A stretch of DNA of 57,011 bases, taken from contig CALXRU010000011.1 in assembly GCA_944390935.1 (NCBI GenBank), positions 1 through 57,011 on the forward strand, read 5' to 3'. The DNA is from Acidaminococcaceae bacterium (lineage in GTDB: Bacteria > Bacillota > Negativicutes > Acidaminococcales > Acidaminococcaceae). The position numbers were made by a program, and so were the translations under genes. Shown here piece by piece: positions 44,048 through 51,958 of this stretch (the first letter of the stretch is position 1; every line of letters starts with the position of its first letter). Under the pieces are notes generated by a model that saw nothing but the letters and a program-made list of their open reading frames with translations, was not told where the DNA came from and did no database searches.

Positions 44048-45382
44048 TTATAAATCATCATCTGCTTCCGCTTCAGGCTGCGGCAGCTGCGTAACCAGAA
44101 CCTTGTCCACGCGCGTGCCATCCATATCTACAACCTCAAAACGGTAGCCTTCCCACTCAAAGTAGTTGCCCGCTTCCGGAATATGCCCGATATTTGTTAC
44201 CACAAAACCGGCAACGGTGTTGTAACCGTTCTTTTCTTCCAGCGGCAGCTCCTCAAACTCAAAATAATCCTTAAATTCGCTGATGGGCAGCATGCCGTCA
44301 ACCAGCCAGCTGCCATCTTCCCGCTTAACTACTTCCTGCTTAACGTCCTCGTCATACGAAGGCAAATCGCCGACAAGGTGTTCGATAACGTCCCTTAACG
44401 TTACCATGCCTGCCAGCCCGCCGAATTCGTCCATAACCAGCGCCACTTTAATGCGCTTAACCTTAAACATGTCAAGCAGGCTTTGCGTGTGCATGGCCTC
44501 CGGCACAAACAGCGGCTGCTGAATAAATTTGCGCAAATCGCGTTCGCCGCCGTGCAGCCACGAAGCAAACACCTTTTTGGTGTACACAACGCCGGCTACA
44601 TGTTCAAGGTCGCCGTCTGCAACGACAAAGCAGGAATACATCTTTTCTGACATTTCTGAAAATTGTACATCTGCGGGGTCGTTCAAATCCAGCCACTCAA
44701 TCTTGGTACGCGGCGTCATAATCTCGCTTACGCGCAAATCGTCAAGCGCAAACACGTTCTCAATCATCATCTGCTCACGGTCGTCAAACACGCCGTGCTC
44801 GCGTCCCTGCTCAATCAAAACGCGTACTTCTTCTTCCGTTACGGGCGGCTCCTCGTTCGGCTTAACGCCGATAACACGCAGCAGCACCGTGGTGGATACG
44901 CTTAAAAAGATGGTGAGCGGGCGGAAAACGGTGATTAATGTTTTGATAAAGCGGGCGAAGAACATGGAAACCTTTTCGGGGTTGTTCAGCGCCAGCTTTT
45001 TGGGAAGCAGTTCGCCCAGGATAAGGCTTAAATAAGTTACAAGTACAACTACTGTGGCGTACGAAACAAACGCTGCGTAAGGCACCATAAACGGTATTTT
45101 GCGCAGCAGCACCTCAAGCGGTGCGGCCAGCATCGCGCCGCTGTATACGCCCGTGCCGATACCGACAAGCGTAATGCCTATCTGCACGGTAGATAAAAAC
45201 ACCGTAGGTTCATCGGCAAGTTTGGCAATATACGCAGCACTTTTGCTGCCTTCTTCTGCCAGCTGTTCCAGGCGGCTTTTGCGCGATGACACCACCGCCA
45301 TTTCCAGCATCGACAGTAAACCGTTCAATAAAATAAGGACTAAAACAATAATACACTCAAGCACAGACCCAAGAGGATCCAT
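44048..45382 (-). CDS. CNNM/CorC-type transporter with CBS pair (HlyC/CorC family)
   Basis: 444 aa. The N-terminal DUF21 membrane domain (about 1-190, including SSRKSRLEQLAEEGSKSA and LGELLPKKLAL) is followed by two CBS domains (about 205-335: MTPRTKIEWLDL, MDEFGGLAGMVTLRDVIEHLVGDL) and a C-terminal CorC_HlyC domain (about 350-435: YNTVAGFVVTNIGHIPEAGNYF). Relatives are Mg2+ efflux proteins; older annotation as haemolysin is unsupported. AGGAG precedes the ATG. Confidence 0.9.
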   Translation of the reverse strand: MDPLGSVLECIIVLVLILLNGLLSMLEMAVVSSRKSRLEQLAEEGSKSAAYIAKLADEPTVFLSTVQIGITLVGIGTGVYSGAMLAAPLEVLLRKIPFMVPYAAFVSYATVVVLVTYLSLILGELLPKKLALNNPEKVSMFFARFIKTLITVFRPLTIFLSVSTTVLLRVIGVKPNEEPPVTEEEVRVLIEQGREHGVFDDREQMMIENVFALDDLRVSEIMTPRTKIEWLDLNDPADVQFSEMSEKMYSCFVVADGDLEHVAGVVYTKKVFASWLHGGERDLRKFIQQPLFVPEAMHTQSLLDMFKVKRIKVALVMDEFGGLAGMVTLRDVIEHLVGDLPSYDEDVKQEVVKREDGSWLVDGMLPISEFKDYFEFEELPLEEKNGYNTVAGFVVTNIGHIPEAGNYFEWEGYRFEVVDMDGTRVDKVLVTQLPQPEAEADDDL

Positions 45383-45405
45383 ATAACCAACTCCTATTTA
45401 TCCCC

Positions 45406-45834
45406 TTATTTTGCCCACACAAGGCTCATCAAATTGGGGTATTCTTCTGTTAAATGCCTTAAAATTACGTCGATAACGGTATGTACCAGCCTCGGGTCGA
45501 AGCTTTCTTCGGTATCTGTCAGGCAGCTGTCCAGGCAGATATCGCCGTTATCGGTAATATAATATTTAAATACCTTGTATTTGCCGTTCATGGCATTGAT
45601 GTGTGCCAGCACAGCCTGTTTGTTTTCGTCGTTGACAACGGCTGCGGCAACGCGCACCTGAATCATGGTATAAATGCTGTCGTCGGTTACAACCATCGTC
45701 GGCAGCATCTGCCCACTAACTTCCATATGCGCGCGGTATACAACGGTATGCAGGTCATTTTTTACTTCTTCCTTGCTGAAGCAGGTAATTTTATTGTCTG
45801 CTAAAAATTTGTCAAATTGCTCAGCTTTGCTCAT
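45406..45834 (-). CDS. YbjN-domain protein
   Basis: 142 aa, soluble, no signal peptide. The pattern of beta strands with FDKFLADNKIT, VVTDDSIYTMIQVRV and FKYYITDNGDICLDSCL resembles the YbjN fold, related to type III secretion chaperones; no enzymatic residues are evident and its role is unknown. It is the first gene of a probable ybjN-corC-cstA transcript (23 bp to the next gene), with AGGGAGG before the ATG. Confidence 0.6.
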   Translation of the reverse strand: MSKAEQFDKFLADNKITCFSKEEVKNDLHTVVYRAHMEVSGQMLPTMVVTDDSIYTMIQVRVAAAVVNDENKQAVLAHINAMNGKYKVFKYYITDNGDICLDSCLTDTEESFDPRLVHTVIDVILRHLTEEYPNLMSLVWAK

Positions 45835-45868
45835 TGGATTAAGCCTCCCTAAAATAATGGTTATTACT

Positions 45869-45897
45869 ATGATACACTATACAGCTAAATTTGTACA
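45869..45897 (-). promoter_or_regulatory. Promoter of the YbjN-like gene
   Basis: -10 TATCAT (45869-45874), 17 bp, -35 TGTACA (45892-45897). Upstream, CACGCGTG (45931-45938) and CGTGA..TCACG (45916-45934) are small palindromes. Confidence 0.45.
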
Positions 45898-45977
45898 GAT
45901 TTTAAATAAATTTAACGTGAATAATAATATCACGCGTGTACAATATGTAAATATTTTAACACTCTGTATTTTTTAAC

Positions 45978-46472
45978 TTACAGCGCGTACATCTTGCAGC
46001 AAATTGCTCTGCCGCTTTCCGTTTTAAAAATACGCTCATAAGCTGTCTGCACGGCTTCCCTGCTTACGCCGTCCTCATACAGGTTTACCAGAAAGTCCGC
46101 TTCCACCAGAATCCGGTAATCTGCGCCTTCAATATTGTTATATGTGTGGTGGTGCGCAATCAGCCAGCATACGCGCTCAATAATATCTCCGTCAAAATCA
46201 ATGCTGCGCAGCAGTTTTTCCGCTTCCGGCGGTCCTTCCAGTTCCTGCTGTTTGCCGTTGCAGCTACCATATTTCTTTTCGCTGTTGCGGATGCCGATAT
46301 CATGCGTCAATGCCGCTGCTTCCAAAATATACAGCGTTTTGTTATCCAATTTTTCTTCTTCACCGATAAGGTTTGCCAGCGTATGTACTTTCAGCAAATG
46401 TTGGATGCGTCTGGCATCGCCGCAGTTGTACTCAATCATTGCCAGCATTAATTTACGCAGTTTTGCGTCCAT
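45978..46472 (-). CDS. HD-domain phosphohydrolase
   Basis: 164 aa. An HD-superfamily metal hydrolase: His in IQHLLKVHTLA, the HD pair in ALTHDIGIR, His residues in WLIAHHHTYNN and the last Asp in VEADFLVNL. The presence of KKYGSCNGKQQELEGPPEAEKLL between them is typical of small uncharacterised HD proteins. The substrate (nucleotide, or cyclic nucleotide) is unknown. It follows the rRNA methyltransferase gene by 12 bp. Confidence 0.85.
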   Translation of the reverse strand: MDAKLRKLMLAMIEYNCGDARRIQHLLKVHTLANLIGEEEKLDNKTLYILEAAALTHDIGIRNSEKKYGSCNGKQQELEGPPEAEKLLRSIDFDGDIIERVCWLIAHHHTYNNIEGADYRILVEADFLVNLYEDGVSREAVQTAYERIFKTESGRAICCKMYAL

Positions 46473-46484
46473 AAAAATCCCCTC

Positions 46485-47705
46485 TTACACAACCTGAAAA
46501 ATATAAAACTTCAAATAATACGTTTCCGGCACGTTCCACAAAACCGGATGGTCCGGCGACTGCTGGCGCGCTTCAATCTGGCGCAGGCTGACGCTGGCGT
46601 CGCGCGCCGCGTCCTTCAACATCTGCACAAAGTATTCTTCTTTCATAAAGTGCGAGCAGGAACAGGTTGCCAGATATCCGCCGCGCGGCAAAAGCTTCAT
46701 GGCTTTAAGGTTAATTTCTTTATATCCGCGGATAGCGTTTTTAACCGTGCTGCCCGATTTGGTAAACGCCGGCGGATCAAGGATGATAAAATCGTAAGCG
46801 TGCGATTTTTCTTCCGCCAGCTTCGTCAGCAGGTCAAACACATTGGCTTCCAGCGGTTTAACAACATCTTTAAAGCCGTTCTTTTCGGCGTTAATGCCCG
46901 TCATGCGCACCGCCTCGGCAGATACATCCACCGCCGTTACGGAAGCAGCGCCGCCCGCCGCCGCATTCAGCGCAAATGCACCGGTATGGGTAAAGCAGTC
47001 CAGCACGTGCTTGCCTTTGGCAATGCGCGCCACCGCCTGCCTGTTATACTTCTGGTCAAGGAAGAAGCCGGTTTTCTGCCCGTTTTCCACGTCCACCTCA
47101 TAGTGGATGCCGTTTTCCACAATCTCCGTCAGCGGGTTTTTATCAGCAACGGTTTCCGGCATAAACCATCCCTTGTTTTCCGTTAAGCCTTCCAGCTCGC
47201 GGATTTTCACATCGTTGCGCTCGTAAATGCCGCGGATGTTTTCGCCCTGTTTACGCAGAAGTTCCAAAAGCTGCGTAAAAATCATTTCCTTGCGCAGTTC
47301 AATGCCCAGCGATAAGGTTTGCGTAACCAGAATATCGTTAAAGCGGTCCACAGTCAGCCCCGGGAACATATCCGCCTCGCCGAAAATCAGTCGGCAGCAT
47401 TTAAAATCGTCGCCTGGCATAACGGTGCGGCGGTAATCAACAGCATACTGCAAACGGCGTTGCCAGAACGCAGCGTCAAACTTATCATTGGTGTTAGTGG
47501 ATATAATCCTTACCTTTATTTTGCTGTTGTCGTTAATAAAGCCTGTGCCAAGGTATTTGCCCTTGTTTGTTACAACGTCCACCAAATCGCCGTTGGCATA
47601 ACGGCCTTCAATATTGGTAATTTCATCGGCATAAACCCACGGGTGCCCGCCCCTTGCGGCACGCTCGCCCTTGGGCGTAATGTATATTTTTGTGTATTCG
47701 CGCAT
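46485..47705 (-). CDS. Class I SAM-dependent 23S rRNA methyltransferase, RlmI-like
   Basis: 406 aa. The N-terminal PUA domain (YITPKGERAARGGHPWVYADEI) is followed by an EEHEE-like middle (RLIFGEADMFPGLTVDRFND, GIYERND) and a Rossmann methyltransferase: GFFLDQKYNR, VLDCFTHTGAFALNAAAGGA (SAM site), FIILDPPAFTKSG. It would form m5C in 23S rRNA as RlmI does; the exact site is not certain. The frame opens 12 codons earlier, but AAGGAG ahead of ATG 47705 fixes the start. Confidence 0.92.
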   Translation of the reverse strand: MREYTKIYITPKGERAARGGHPWVYADEITNIEGRYANGDLVDVVTNKGKYLGTGFINDNSKIKVRIISTNTNDKFDAAFWQRRLQYAVDYRRTVMPGDDFKCCRLIFGEADMFPGLTVDRFNDILVTQTLSLGIELRKEMIFTQLLELLRKQGENIRGIYERNDVKIRELEGLTENKGWFMPETVADKNPLTEIVENGIHYEVDVENGQKTGFFLDQKYNRQAVARIAKGKHVLDCFTHTGAFALNAAAGGAASVTAVDVSAEAVRMTGINAEKNGFKDVVKPLEANVFDLLTKLAEEKSHAYDFIILDPPAFTKSGSTVKNAIRGYKEINLKAMKLLPRGGYLATCSCSHFMKEEYFVQMLKDAARDASVSLRQIEARQQSPDHPVLWNVPETYYLKFYIFQVV

Positions 47706-47753
47706 AAGCTGCTCCTTTATGTTTTTAAAAATATTATACAATACCGCGGCAAA

Positions 47754-47785
47754 ATAAAAAAGCCTCCCGGCGCAAACCGGAAGGC
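47754..47785 (-). terminator. Terminator of the glycyl-radical-like gene
   Basis: GCCTTCCGG/CCGGGAGGC stem (47762-47770 with 47777-47785) followed on the minus strand by TTTTTT, 13 bp after the stop. Confidence 0.85.
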
Positions 47786-47797
47786 AGTTTGTTTATA

Positions 47798-48070
47798 TCA
47801 GTGCAAATGGCATACGCGGTCGGCAACTTCCGCTTTTTTAGCGTCGTTAAAGCGCGGCAGCGTGCTGAGATAGCCGGTAATGCGGCGTACCCTTACGATG
47901 GTATCGTAATGCGGTTTTACAACAACATTATCGCCGTTCAGGCTTAAATCCATCGAAAGCAGGGTTTCGTGCGGTCTTACCTGCAGCTGGTCTTTTAAAT
48001 AAATCGCGGCTTCTTCTCTGGTGATTCCGTCCGCGCAGTTAACTTTGATGCCGTCCATTTCGTAGGTCAT
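47798..48070 (-). CDS. Stand-alone NrdD-type glycyl-radical-like small protein
   Basis: 90 aa. The last 30 residues carry RRITGYLS (Gly66 at the radical position) followed by RFNDAKKAEVADRV, which resembles the C terminus of anaerobic ribonucleotide reductase NrdD (RVCGYLG then FN.GK..E...RV). The NrdD catalytic barrel, active-site cysteines and CxxC zinc motif are absent. Residues 1-60 are unrecognised. GrcA/YfiD is a precedent for a free glycyl-radical domain (for pyruvate formate-lyase); this could be its counterpart for NrdD, or a regulatory relic. GAGGAG eight bases upstream favours ATG 48070 over GTG 48079. It has its own promoter, terminator and NrdR-box-like pair. Confidence 0.65.
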   Translation of the reverse strand: MTYEMDGIKVNCADGITREEAAIYLKDQLQVRPHETLLSMDLSLNGDNVVVKPHYDTIVRVRRITGYLSTLPRFNDAKKAEVADRVCHLH

Positions 48071-48102
48071 AAAACTCACTCCTCAATTTGTTTCATGACC
48101 AT

Positions 48103-48131
48103 ATTATAAAACAATAATAATTATTTGTAAA
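48103..48131 (-). promoter_or_regulatory. Promoter of the glycyl-radical-like gene
   Basis: -35 TTTACA (48126-48131), 17 bp, -10 TATAAT (48103-48108) on the minus strand; the leader is about 26 nt. Confidence 0.85.
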
Positions 48132-48138
48132 GCCTTTT

Positions 48139-48186
48139 CTACAAAATATTGTAGTTTTTTATTTTGCTAACCGCAATATTTTGTAG
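48139..48186. promoter_or_regulatory. Paired NrdR-box-like palindromes
   Basis: Box 1 CTACAAAATATTGTAG (48139-48154) and box 2, the inverted CCGCAATATTTTGTAG (48171-48186), are separated by 16 bp, centre to centre 32 bp or about three helical turns. NrdR repressor sites are known to be paired 16-bp palindromes near ACACWATATATWGTGT at this spacing. Box 1 agrees with ACACAATATATTGTGT at 11 of 16 positions. The pair starts 7 bp upstream of the -35 box. Confidence 0.65.
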
Positions 48187-48187
48187 C

Positions 48188-48772
48188 TCATTCGATAATC
48201 GGGCGTCCTTCCATCAGGTTCACCTGTTTGCAGATTGCCCATTTCATAATGTCAACGGGGTCCTTCTGGTTGCCCATCGGCTCTACATCACGTTCGTAAA
48301 CTTCCTTTTTGCTGAAGCGGTTGCCGTCATGCCGGTACACATAAATATCCGCGTTGGCGATAGTTTCAATGTAAGTATCGTCAAAATCATTGCGGAAACC
48401 AAAGAAACGGTTAACCATGTACGAATCCAAATCATCCACCATTACCAGCACCAGCGCTTCAAGCTGCGCTTCTTCGGCAATGCTCTGCATTACGGCAGCG
48501 TCAATTTTTACCTTGCCCTTCGGCGTAAAAATTTTTTCGGCAGCAACGGCTTTGGCAGTAGCGTTATCCACCATTTTAAAATCGGGGAAGTGGTACGCCC
48601 ACCTTACCGGCTCGCGCCAGCTGCGGTAAACGGACTGCGTTACGTTGCCGCTGCGGTCAAACACCACCAGCGTGGCCGGCTGCTCCGCAAAGGCGGCAAA
48701 AGCGCGCGGCGTTACGCCGATAAAGGCGCAGCAGATGAATGCGATAACTACAAATATATTCAGCTTTTTCAT
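48188..48772 (-). CDS. Secreted protein of unknown function
   Basis: 194 aa. A signal peptide (KKLNIFVVIAFICCAFIGV, cleavage after AFA around residue 22) is followed by a soluble domain with alternating strands and helices: PATLVVFDRSGNVTQS, FKMVDNATAKAVAAEKIF, EALVLVMVDDLDSYMVNRFF and ETIANADIYVYRHDG. The DUF pattern resembles periplasmic proteins with an N-terminal domain like GNA1162/CsgG-type lipoprotein helpers, but there is no lipobox and I cannot assign a family. GAGGGG precedes ATG 48772. It lies 15 bp after deoB and may be cotranscribed with it. Confidence 0.7.
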   Translation of the reverse strand: MKKLNIFVVIAFICCAFIGVTPRAFAAFAEQPATLVVFDRSGNVTQSVYRSWREPVRWAYHFPDFKMVDNATAKAVAAEKIFTPKGKVKIDAAVMQSIAEEAQLEALVLVMVDDLDSYMVNRFFGFRNDFDDTYIETIANADIYVYRHDGNRFSKKEVYERDVEPMGNQKDPVDIMKWAICKQVNLMEGRPIIE

Positions 48773-48787
48773 GATTTCACCCCTCAT

Positions 48788-50014
48788 CTATTTTAAGCTG
48801 TAAGCCGTGCCGTGTGCCAGTTTGGGCGCACCAAGATATGCGGCAATAGTCTGCCCGATGCAGCTGAATGCAGGCATCGGCGCAAGCTGCTGCGGCTTAA
48901 CACCGCCGCCGTAAAACAGCACGGGGATATGCTCGCGCGTGTGGTCGCTGCCCTGCCACGTCGGGTCGCAGCCGTGGTCGGCAGTTACCAACAGCAAATC
49001 GTCCGGCTTCAGCAGCAACAAAATCTCCGGCAGACGACTGTCGAAATATTCCAACGCCTCACCATAGCCCAAAGCGTCGCGCCTGTGCCCGTAGGATGAA
49101 TCAAAATCAACAAAATTGCTGAACACAAGCGTGTTGTCCAGCGCATCGCTAACTGCCTGTTTGCTGGCGTTAAAAATAACTTCCAGCCCCGCCGCCGGGT
49201 AGTGTTTGGTTATGCCGCGGTGCGCAAAAATATCGGCAATTTTGCCAACGGCGTACACATTGGCGCCCGCCTCCGTCAGCTTGTCAAGCAGTGTCGCTTC
49301 TGGCGCGGGCACGGCGTAATCGTGCCTGTTGCCGGTGCGCACAAAATCAGCGGCACAACTGCCCACAAACGGGCGCGCAATAATCCGCGCAATGCGGTAA
49401 GGCTTAACCAGCTTGTAGCAAATCTTGCACAAATCATACAAGCGCTCCAGCCCGAAGGCCTGCTCGTGCGCGGCAATCTGCAACACGCTGTCCGCGCTGG
49501 TATAAATTATCGGCTTGCCGCTTTTAACATGCTCCTCGCCCAGCTCCTTAATAATTTCCGTGCCGCTGGCGTGCTTTTCACCCAGTACGCCGGGCAGCGC
49601 GCCCTCGCGGATAATTGCGTCAACAAGCTCCTGCGGGAAGCACTTCGGCTTATCGGGGAAGTAACCCCATTCAAAATCGACCGGTACGCCCATCATTTCC
49701 CAGTGACCGCTTAAAGTATCCTTGCCGCGGCTGATTTCCTGCGCGTAGGTGTAAGCGCCTTTTATAGTTTCTGCTCCGCCAATGCTGTGCGCAAGTTTCT
49801 GCCCGCGGCTCAGCTCAGCAGCTTTTTCCAACCCCAGTGCCGATAAGTTGGGCAGGTGCAAAAGCTTCGGGCTGCCATCCGCATTTTTACGGTTCGCCGC
49901 CATCCATTCACAAATATGCCCCAGCGTATCCGCGCCTTTATCGCCAAAACGTTCCGCATCTGCCGCATGGCCGATGCCGAACGAATCAAGCAGCAAAATT
50001 ATTGCCCTTGCCAT
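48788..50014 (-). CDS. deoB: Phosphopentomutase
   Basis: 408 aa. It interconverts (deoxy)ribose 1- and 5-phosphate, passing the sugar released by nucleoside phosphorylases to central metabolism. Alkaline-phosphatase-fold metal sites are seen: LLLDSFGIGHAADAERFGDKGADTLGH near the N terminus and VTADHGCDPTWQGSDHTREHIP near the C terminus, with SGHWEMMG and DFDSSYGHRRD between. The frame extends upstream into udp, but GGGAGG before ATG 50014 fixes the start, 2 bp after the udp stop. The udp-deoB pair forms a nucleoside salvage operon. Confidence 0.95.
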   Translation of the reverse strand: MARAIILLLDSFGIGHAADAERFGDKGADTLGHICEWMAANRKNADGSPKLLHLPNLSALGLEKAAELSRGQKLAHSIGGAETIKGAYTYAQEISRGKDTLSGHWEMMGVPVDFEWGYFPDKPKCFPQELVDAIIREGALPGVLGEKHASGTEIIKELGEEHVKSGKPIIYTSADSVLQIAAHEQAFGLERLYDLCKICYKLVKPYRIARIIARPFVGSCAADFVRTGNRHDYAVPAPEATLLDKLTEAGANVYAVGKIADIFAHRGITKHYPAAGLEVIFNASKQAVSDALDNTLVFSNFVDFDSSYGHRRDALGYGEALEYFDSRLPEILLLLKPDDLLLVTADHGCDPTWQGSDHTREHIPVLFYGGGVKPQQLAPMPAFSCIGQTIAAYLGAPKLAHGTAYSLK

Positions 50015-50016
50015 AA

Positions 50017-50805
50017 TTATTCCTCCCTTAAAAGGACGTGCAGCGCATGGCTGACCACATTGCAAAAACGCTCGCTTGCCAGCGCGTAAACATCAGGCGG
50101 CGCCACGCTTTCGCTTTCCGTGCGTTTGGCAACAACGCCGCAGATGGAAGCAGCGTGCAGCCCAAAGGCCTGCGCCACAACAAACAGAGTTGCCGTTTCC
50201 ATCTCATAGTTCTGCGCGCCCAACTGCTGCCACTCCTTCAAAGTTCCGCGCAGCGCGTTGCAAACATAGCCTGTAAAGCTGTCGTAACGCTCCTGCCCCG
50301 GCCAGAAGGTGTCGGAAGATACCGAAATGCCAACGTGATGCGGAATTTCCAGTTCTTCGGCAGTATAAACCAAAGCGTTGGTCAGTTTTAAATCCGCCAC
50401 GGCGGGGAAGTTTACCGGCGCATAATGTGCGGAAGTTCCGTCCAGACGCACAGCGGCGTTGTTAATAATAACGTCGCCAAGGTTGACATGCTCCTGTATC
50501 GAGCCCGTCGTACCGACGCGGATAAAGTTTTTAATGCCAAGGCGCGCCAATTCTTCCAAGCCGATAGCGACGGAAGGGCCACCCATGCCGGTAGAACATA
50601 CCAGCACTTTTTTGCCCTCAACATCTGCCAGCCAGCTCGTGTATTCGCGGTGCGCCGCCAAAAACTGCGCCGGGCCGATAGCTTTGGCAAGCATTTCCAC
50701 TCTGCCCGGGTCACCCGGCAGCAGCGCATATTCCGCGCCTTGCAGCATCTCACGCGATAATCCAACATGATACATTATTTCATTTTGTTCAGCATAGTTT
50801 TTCAT
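50017..50805 (-). CDS. udp: Uridine phosphorylase
   Basis: 262 aa. It splits uridine into uracil and ribose 1-phosphate. Strong similarity to E. coli Udp is visible along the chain: YHVGLSREMLQGAEYALLPGDPGRVE, HREYTSW, VCSTGMGGPSVAIGLEELA, FIRVGTTGSIQ, DVIINNAAVRLDG, SSDTFWPGQERYD, NYEMETATL. The phosphate site (GDPGR, RVGTTGS) and uracil site (QER) are intact. GGAGG eight bases ahead of ATG 50805 sets the start. It works with deoB downstream; codBA elsewhere in the window also yields uracil. Confidence 0.93.
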   Translation of the reverse strand: MKNYAEQNEIMYHVGLSREMLQGAEYALLPGDPGRVEMLAKAIGPAQFLAAHREYTSWLADVEGKKVLVCSTGMGGPSVAIGLEELARLGIKNFIRVGTTGSIQEHVNLGDVIINNAAVRLDGTSAHYAPVNFPAVADLKLTNALVYTAEELEIPHHVGISVSSDTFWPGQERYDSFTGYVCNALRGTLKEWQQLGAQNYEMETATLFVVAQAFGLHAASICGVVAKRTESESVAPPDVYALASERFCNVVSHALHVLLREE

Positions 50806-50933
50806 TGTCTTGCCTCCAAACAATCGCTTTAACTTTTATTGTATTATAATAATTTCGGCATTATTCAGGCCTCTCCTGCTTTATAAAAGCAAAGCTTATG
50901 TGAAAAACTTTCTATTCCGTCTTTTAGAAATAG

Positions 50934-50964
50934 AAAACCCCAAAGCCATAGGCCTTGGGGTTTT
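50934..50964 (-). terminator. Terminator of rplM-rpsI
   Basis: AAAACCCCAAGGCC/GGCTTTGGGGTTTT stem with a TAT loop, then TC-rich sequence on the minus strand, 22 bp past the rpsI stop. Confidence 0.75.
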
Positions 50965-50986
50965 GGTTTCGCACAATATCCAAATA

Positions 50987-51379
50987 TTAGCGTTTGGAGA
51001 ACTGGCTTGCTTTACGGGCTTTCTTCAAGCCATATTTACGGCGTTCTTTTTCACGCGGGTCACGAGTAAGGTAACCTGCTTTTTTAAGAGCCGGACGGAA
51101 TTCTTCGTCAACTTTCAGGAGAGCGCGGGCAATACCATGACGGATTGCGCCTGCCTGGCCGGATACGCCACCGCCGATAACATTTACGAGTACATCGTAT
51201 TTGCCTTTGGTTTCGGTGAGTTCAAGCGGCTGGTTTACGATTAATTCCAAAGTTTTCAGTCCAAAATAATCGTCAAGCTCACGCTGGTTGATAATGATTT
51301 TACCTTCACCCGGAACCAGGCGAACGCGTGCAACTGAAGATTTGCGACGGCCGGTCGCATTATAAGTAACTACTGCCAT
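50987..51379 (-). CDS. rpsI: 30S ribosomal protein S9
   Basis: 130 aa, full length. It starts with [20 protein letters not shown] and ends with the basic tail [23 protein letters not shown], whose last residues reach the P-site tRNA in ribosomes. GGAGGAGG-like sequence precedes the ATG. It lies 21 bp after rplM, the universal pairing. Confidence 0.98.
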   Translation of the reverse strand: MAVVTYNATGRRKSSVARVRLVPGEGKIIINQRELDDYFGLKTLELIVNQPLELTETKGKYDVLVNVIGGGVSGQAGAIRHGIARALLKVDEEFRPALKKAGYLTRDPREKERRKYGLKKARKASQFSKR

Positions 51380-51400
51380 TTACGTTTCCTCCTCCGGTTA

Positions 51401-51838
51401 TTATCTTACGTTAATTTCAAGTACTTCGGGTTTCTGTGCTGCATGCGGATGTTCAGCACCTGCATATACATGCAGTTTGGTGAAGATTCTGCTGCCAAGA
51501 CGATTATGCGGAATCATGCCTTTAACGGCGAGTTCAACCATTCTTACAGGGTTTTTGGCAAGCATTTCACCAGCGGTAGTGAAGGTGGTGCCGCCAAGAT
51601 AGCCGCTGTGACGGAAATAAGTTTTCTGAACGAGTTTTTTGCCGGTCAGAACTACTTTATCTGCATTGATTACGATTACATGATCTCCGGTATCCATATG
51701 CGGAGTGAAAGTCGGTTTGTGTTTTCCACGAAGGATTTTTGCTACTTCTGCGGCAAGACGGCCGAGAGTTTTATCAGCTGCGTCAACAACGTACCATTTG
51801 CGTTCGATGTTGGACGGGTTAGCCATAAAAGATTTCAT
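51401..51838 (-). CDS. rplM: 50S ribosomal protein L13
   Basis: 145 aa. It begins [20 protein letters not shown] and contains [28 protein letters not shown] and the C-terminal [26 protein letters not shown]. It is an early-assembly 50S protein. AGGAGGG lies eight bases before the ATG; a second Met at residue 5 is less well placed. Confidence 0.98.
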   Translation of the reverse strand: MKSFMANPSNIERKWYVVDAADKTLGRLAAEVAKILRGKHKPTFTPHMDTGDHVIVINADKVVLTGKKLVQKTYFRHSGYLGGTTFTTAGEMLAKNPVRMVELAVKGMIPHNRLGSRIFTKLHVYAGAEHPHAAQKPEVLEINVR

Positions 51839-51929
51839 CCTTATGTCCCTCCTAAATTATTTCCTGTTCAGTGTGCTTTGTTAACTTCTCTTGGGGCTAA
51901 TAAGATACGTCACAAAATCACGTATATAT

Positions 51930-51958
51930 ATTTTATACACCTGCTGGGCGTTTGTCAA
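51930..51958 (-). promoter_or_regulatory. rplM-rpsI promoter inside the end of truA
   Basis: TTGACA (51953-51958), 17 bp, TAAAAT (51930-51935). The truA stop codon TAA (51933-51935) is the first half of the -10 box. The leader is about 85 nt. Confidence 0.8.

Noticed and set aside
50017..50805. Purine-nucleoside phosphorylase (deoD) for the gene before deoB
   Set aside because: The fold is shared, but HREYTSW, NYEMETATL and SSDTFWPGQERYD match uridine phosphorylase more closely.
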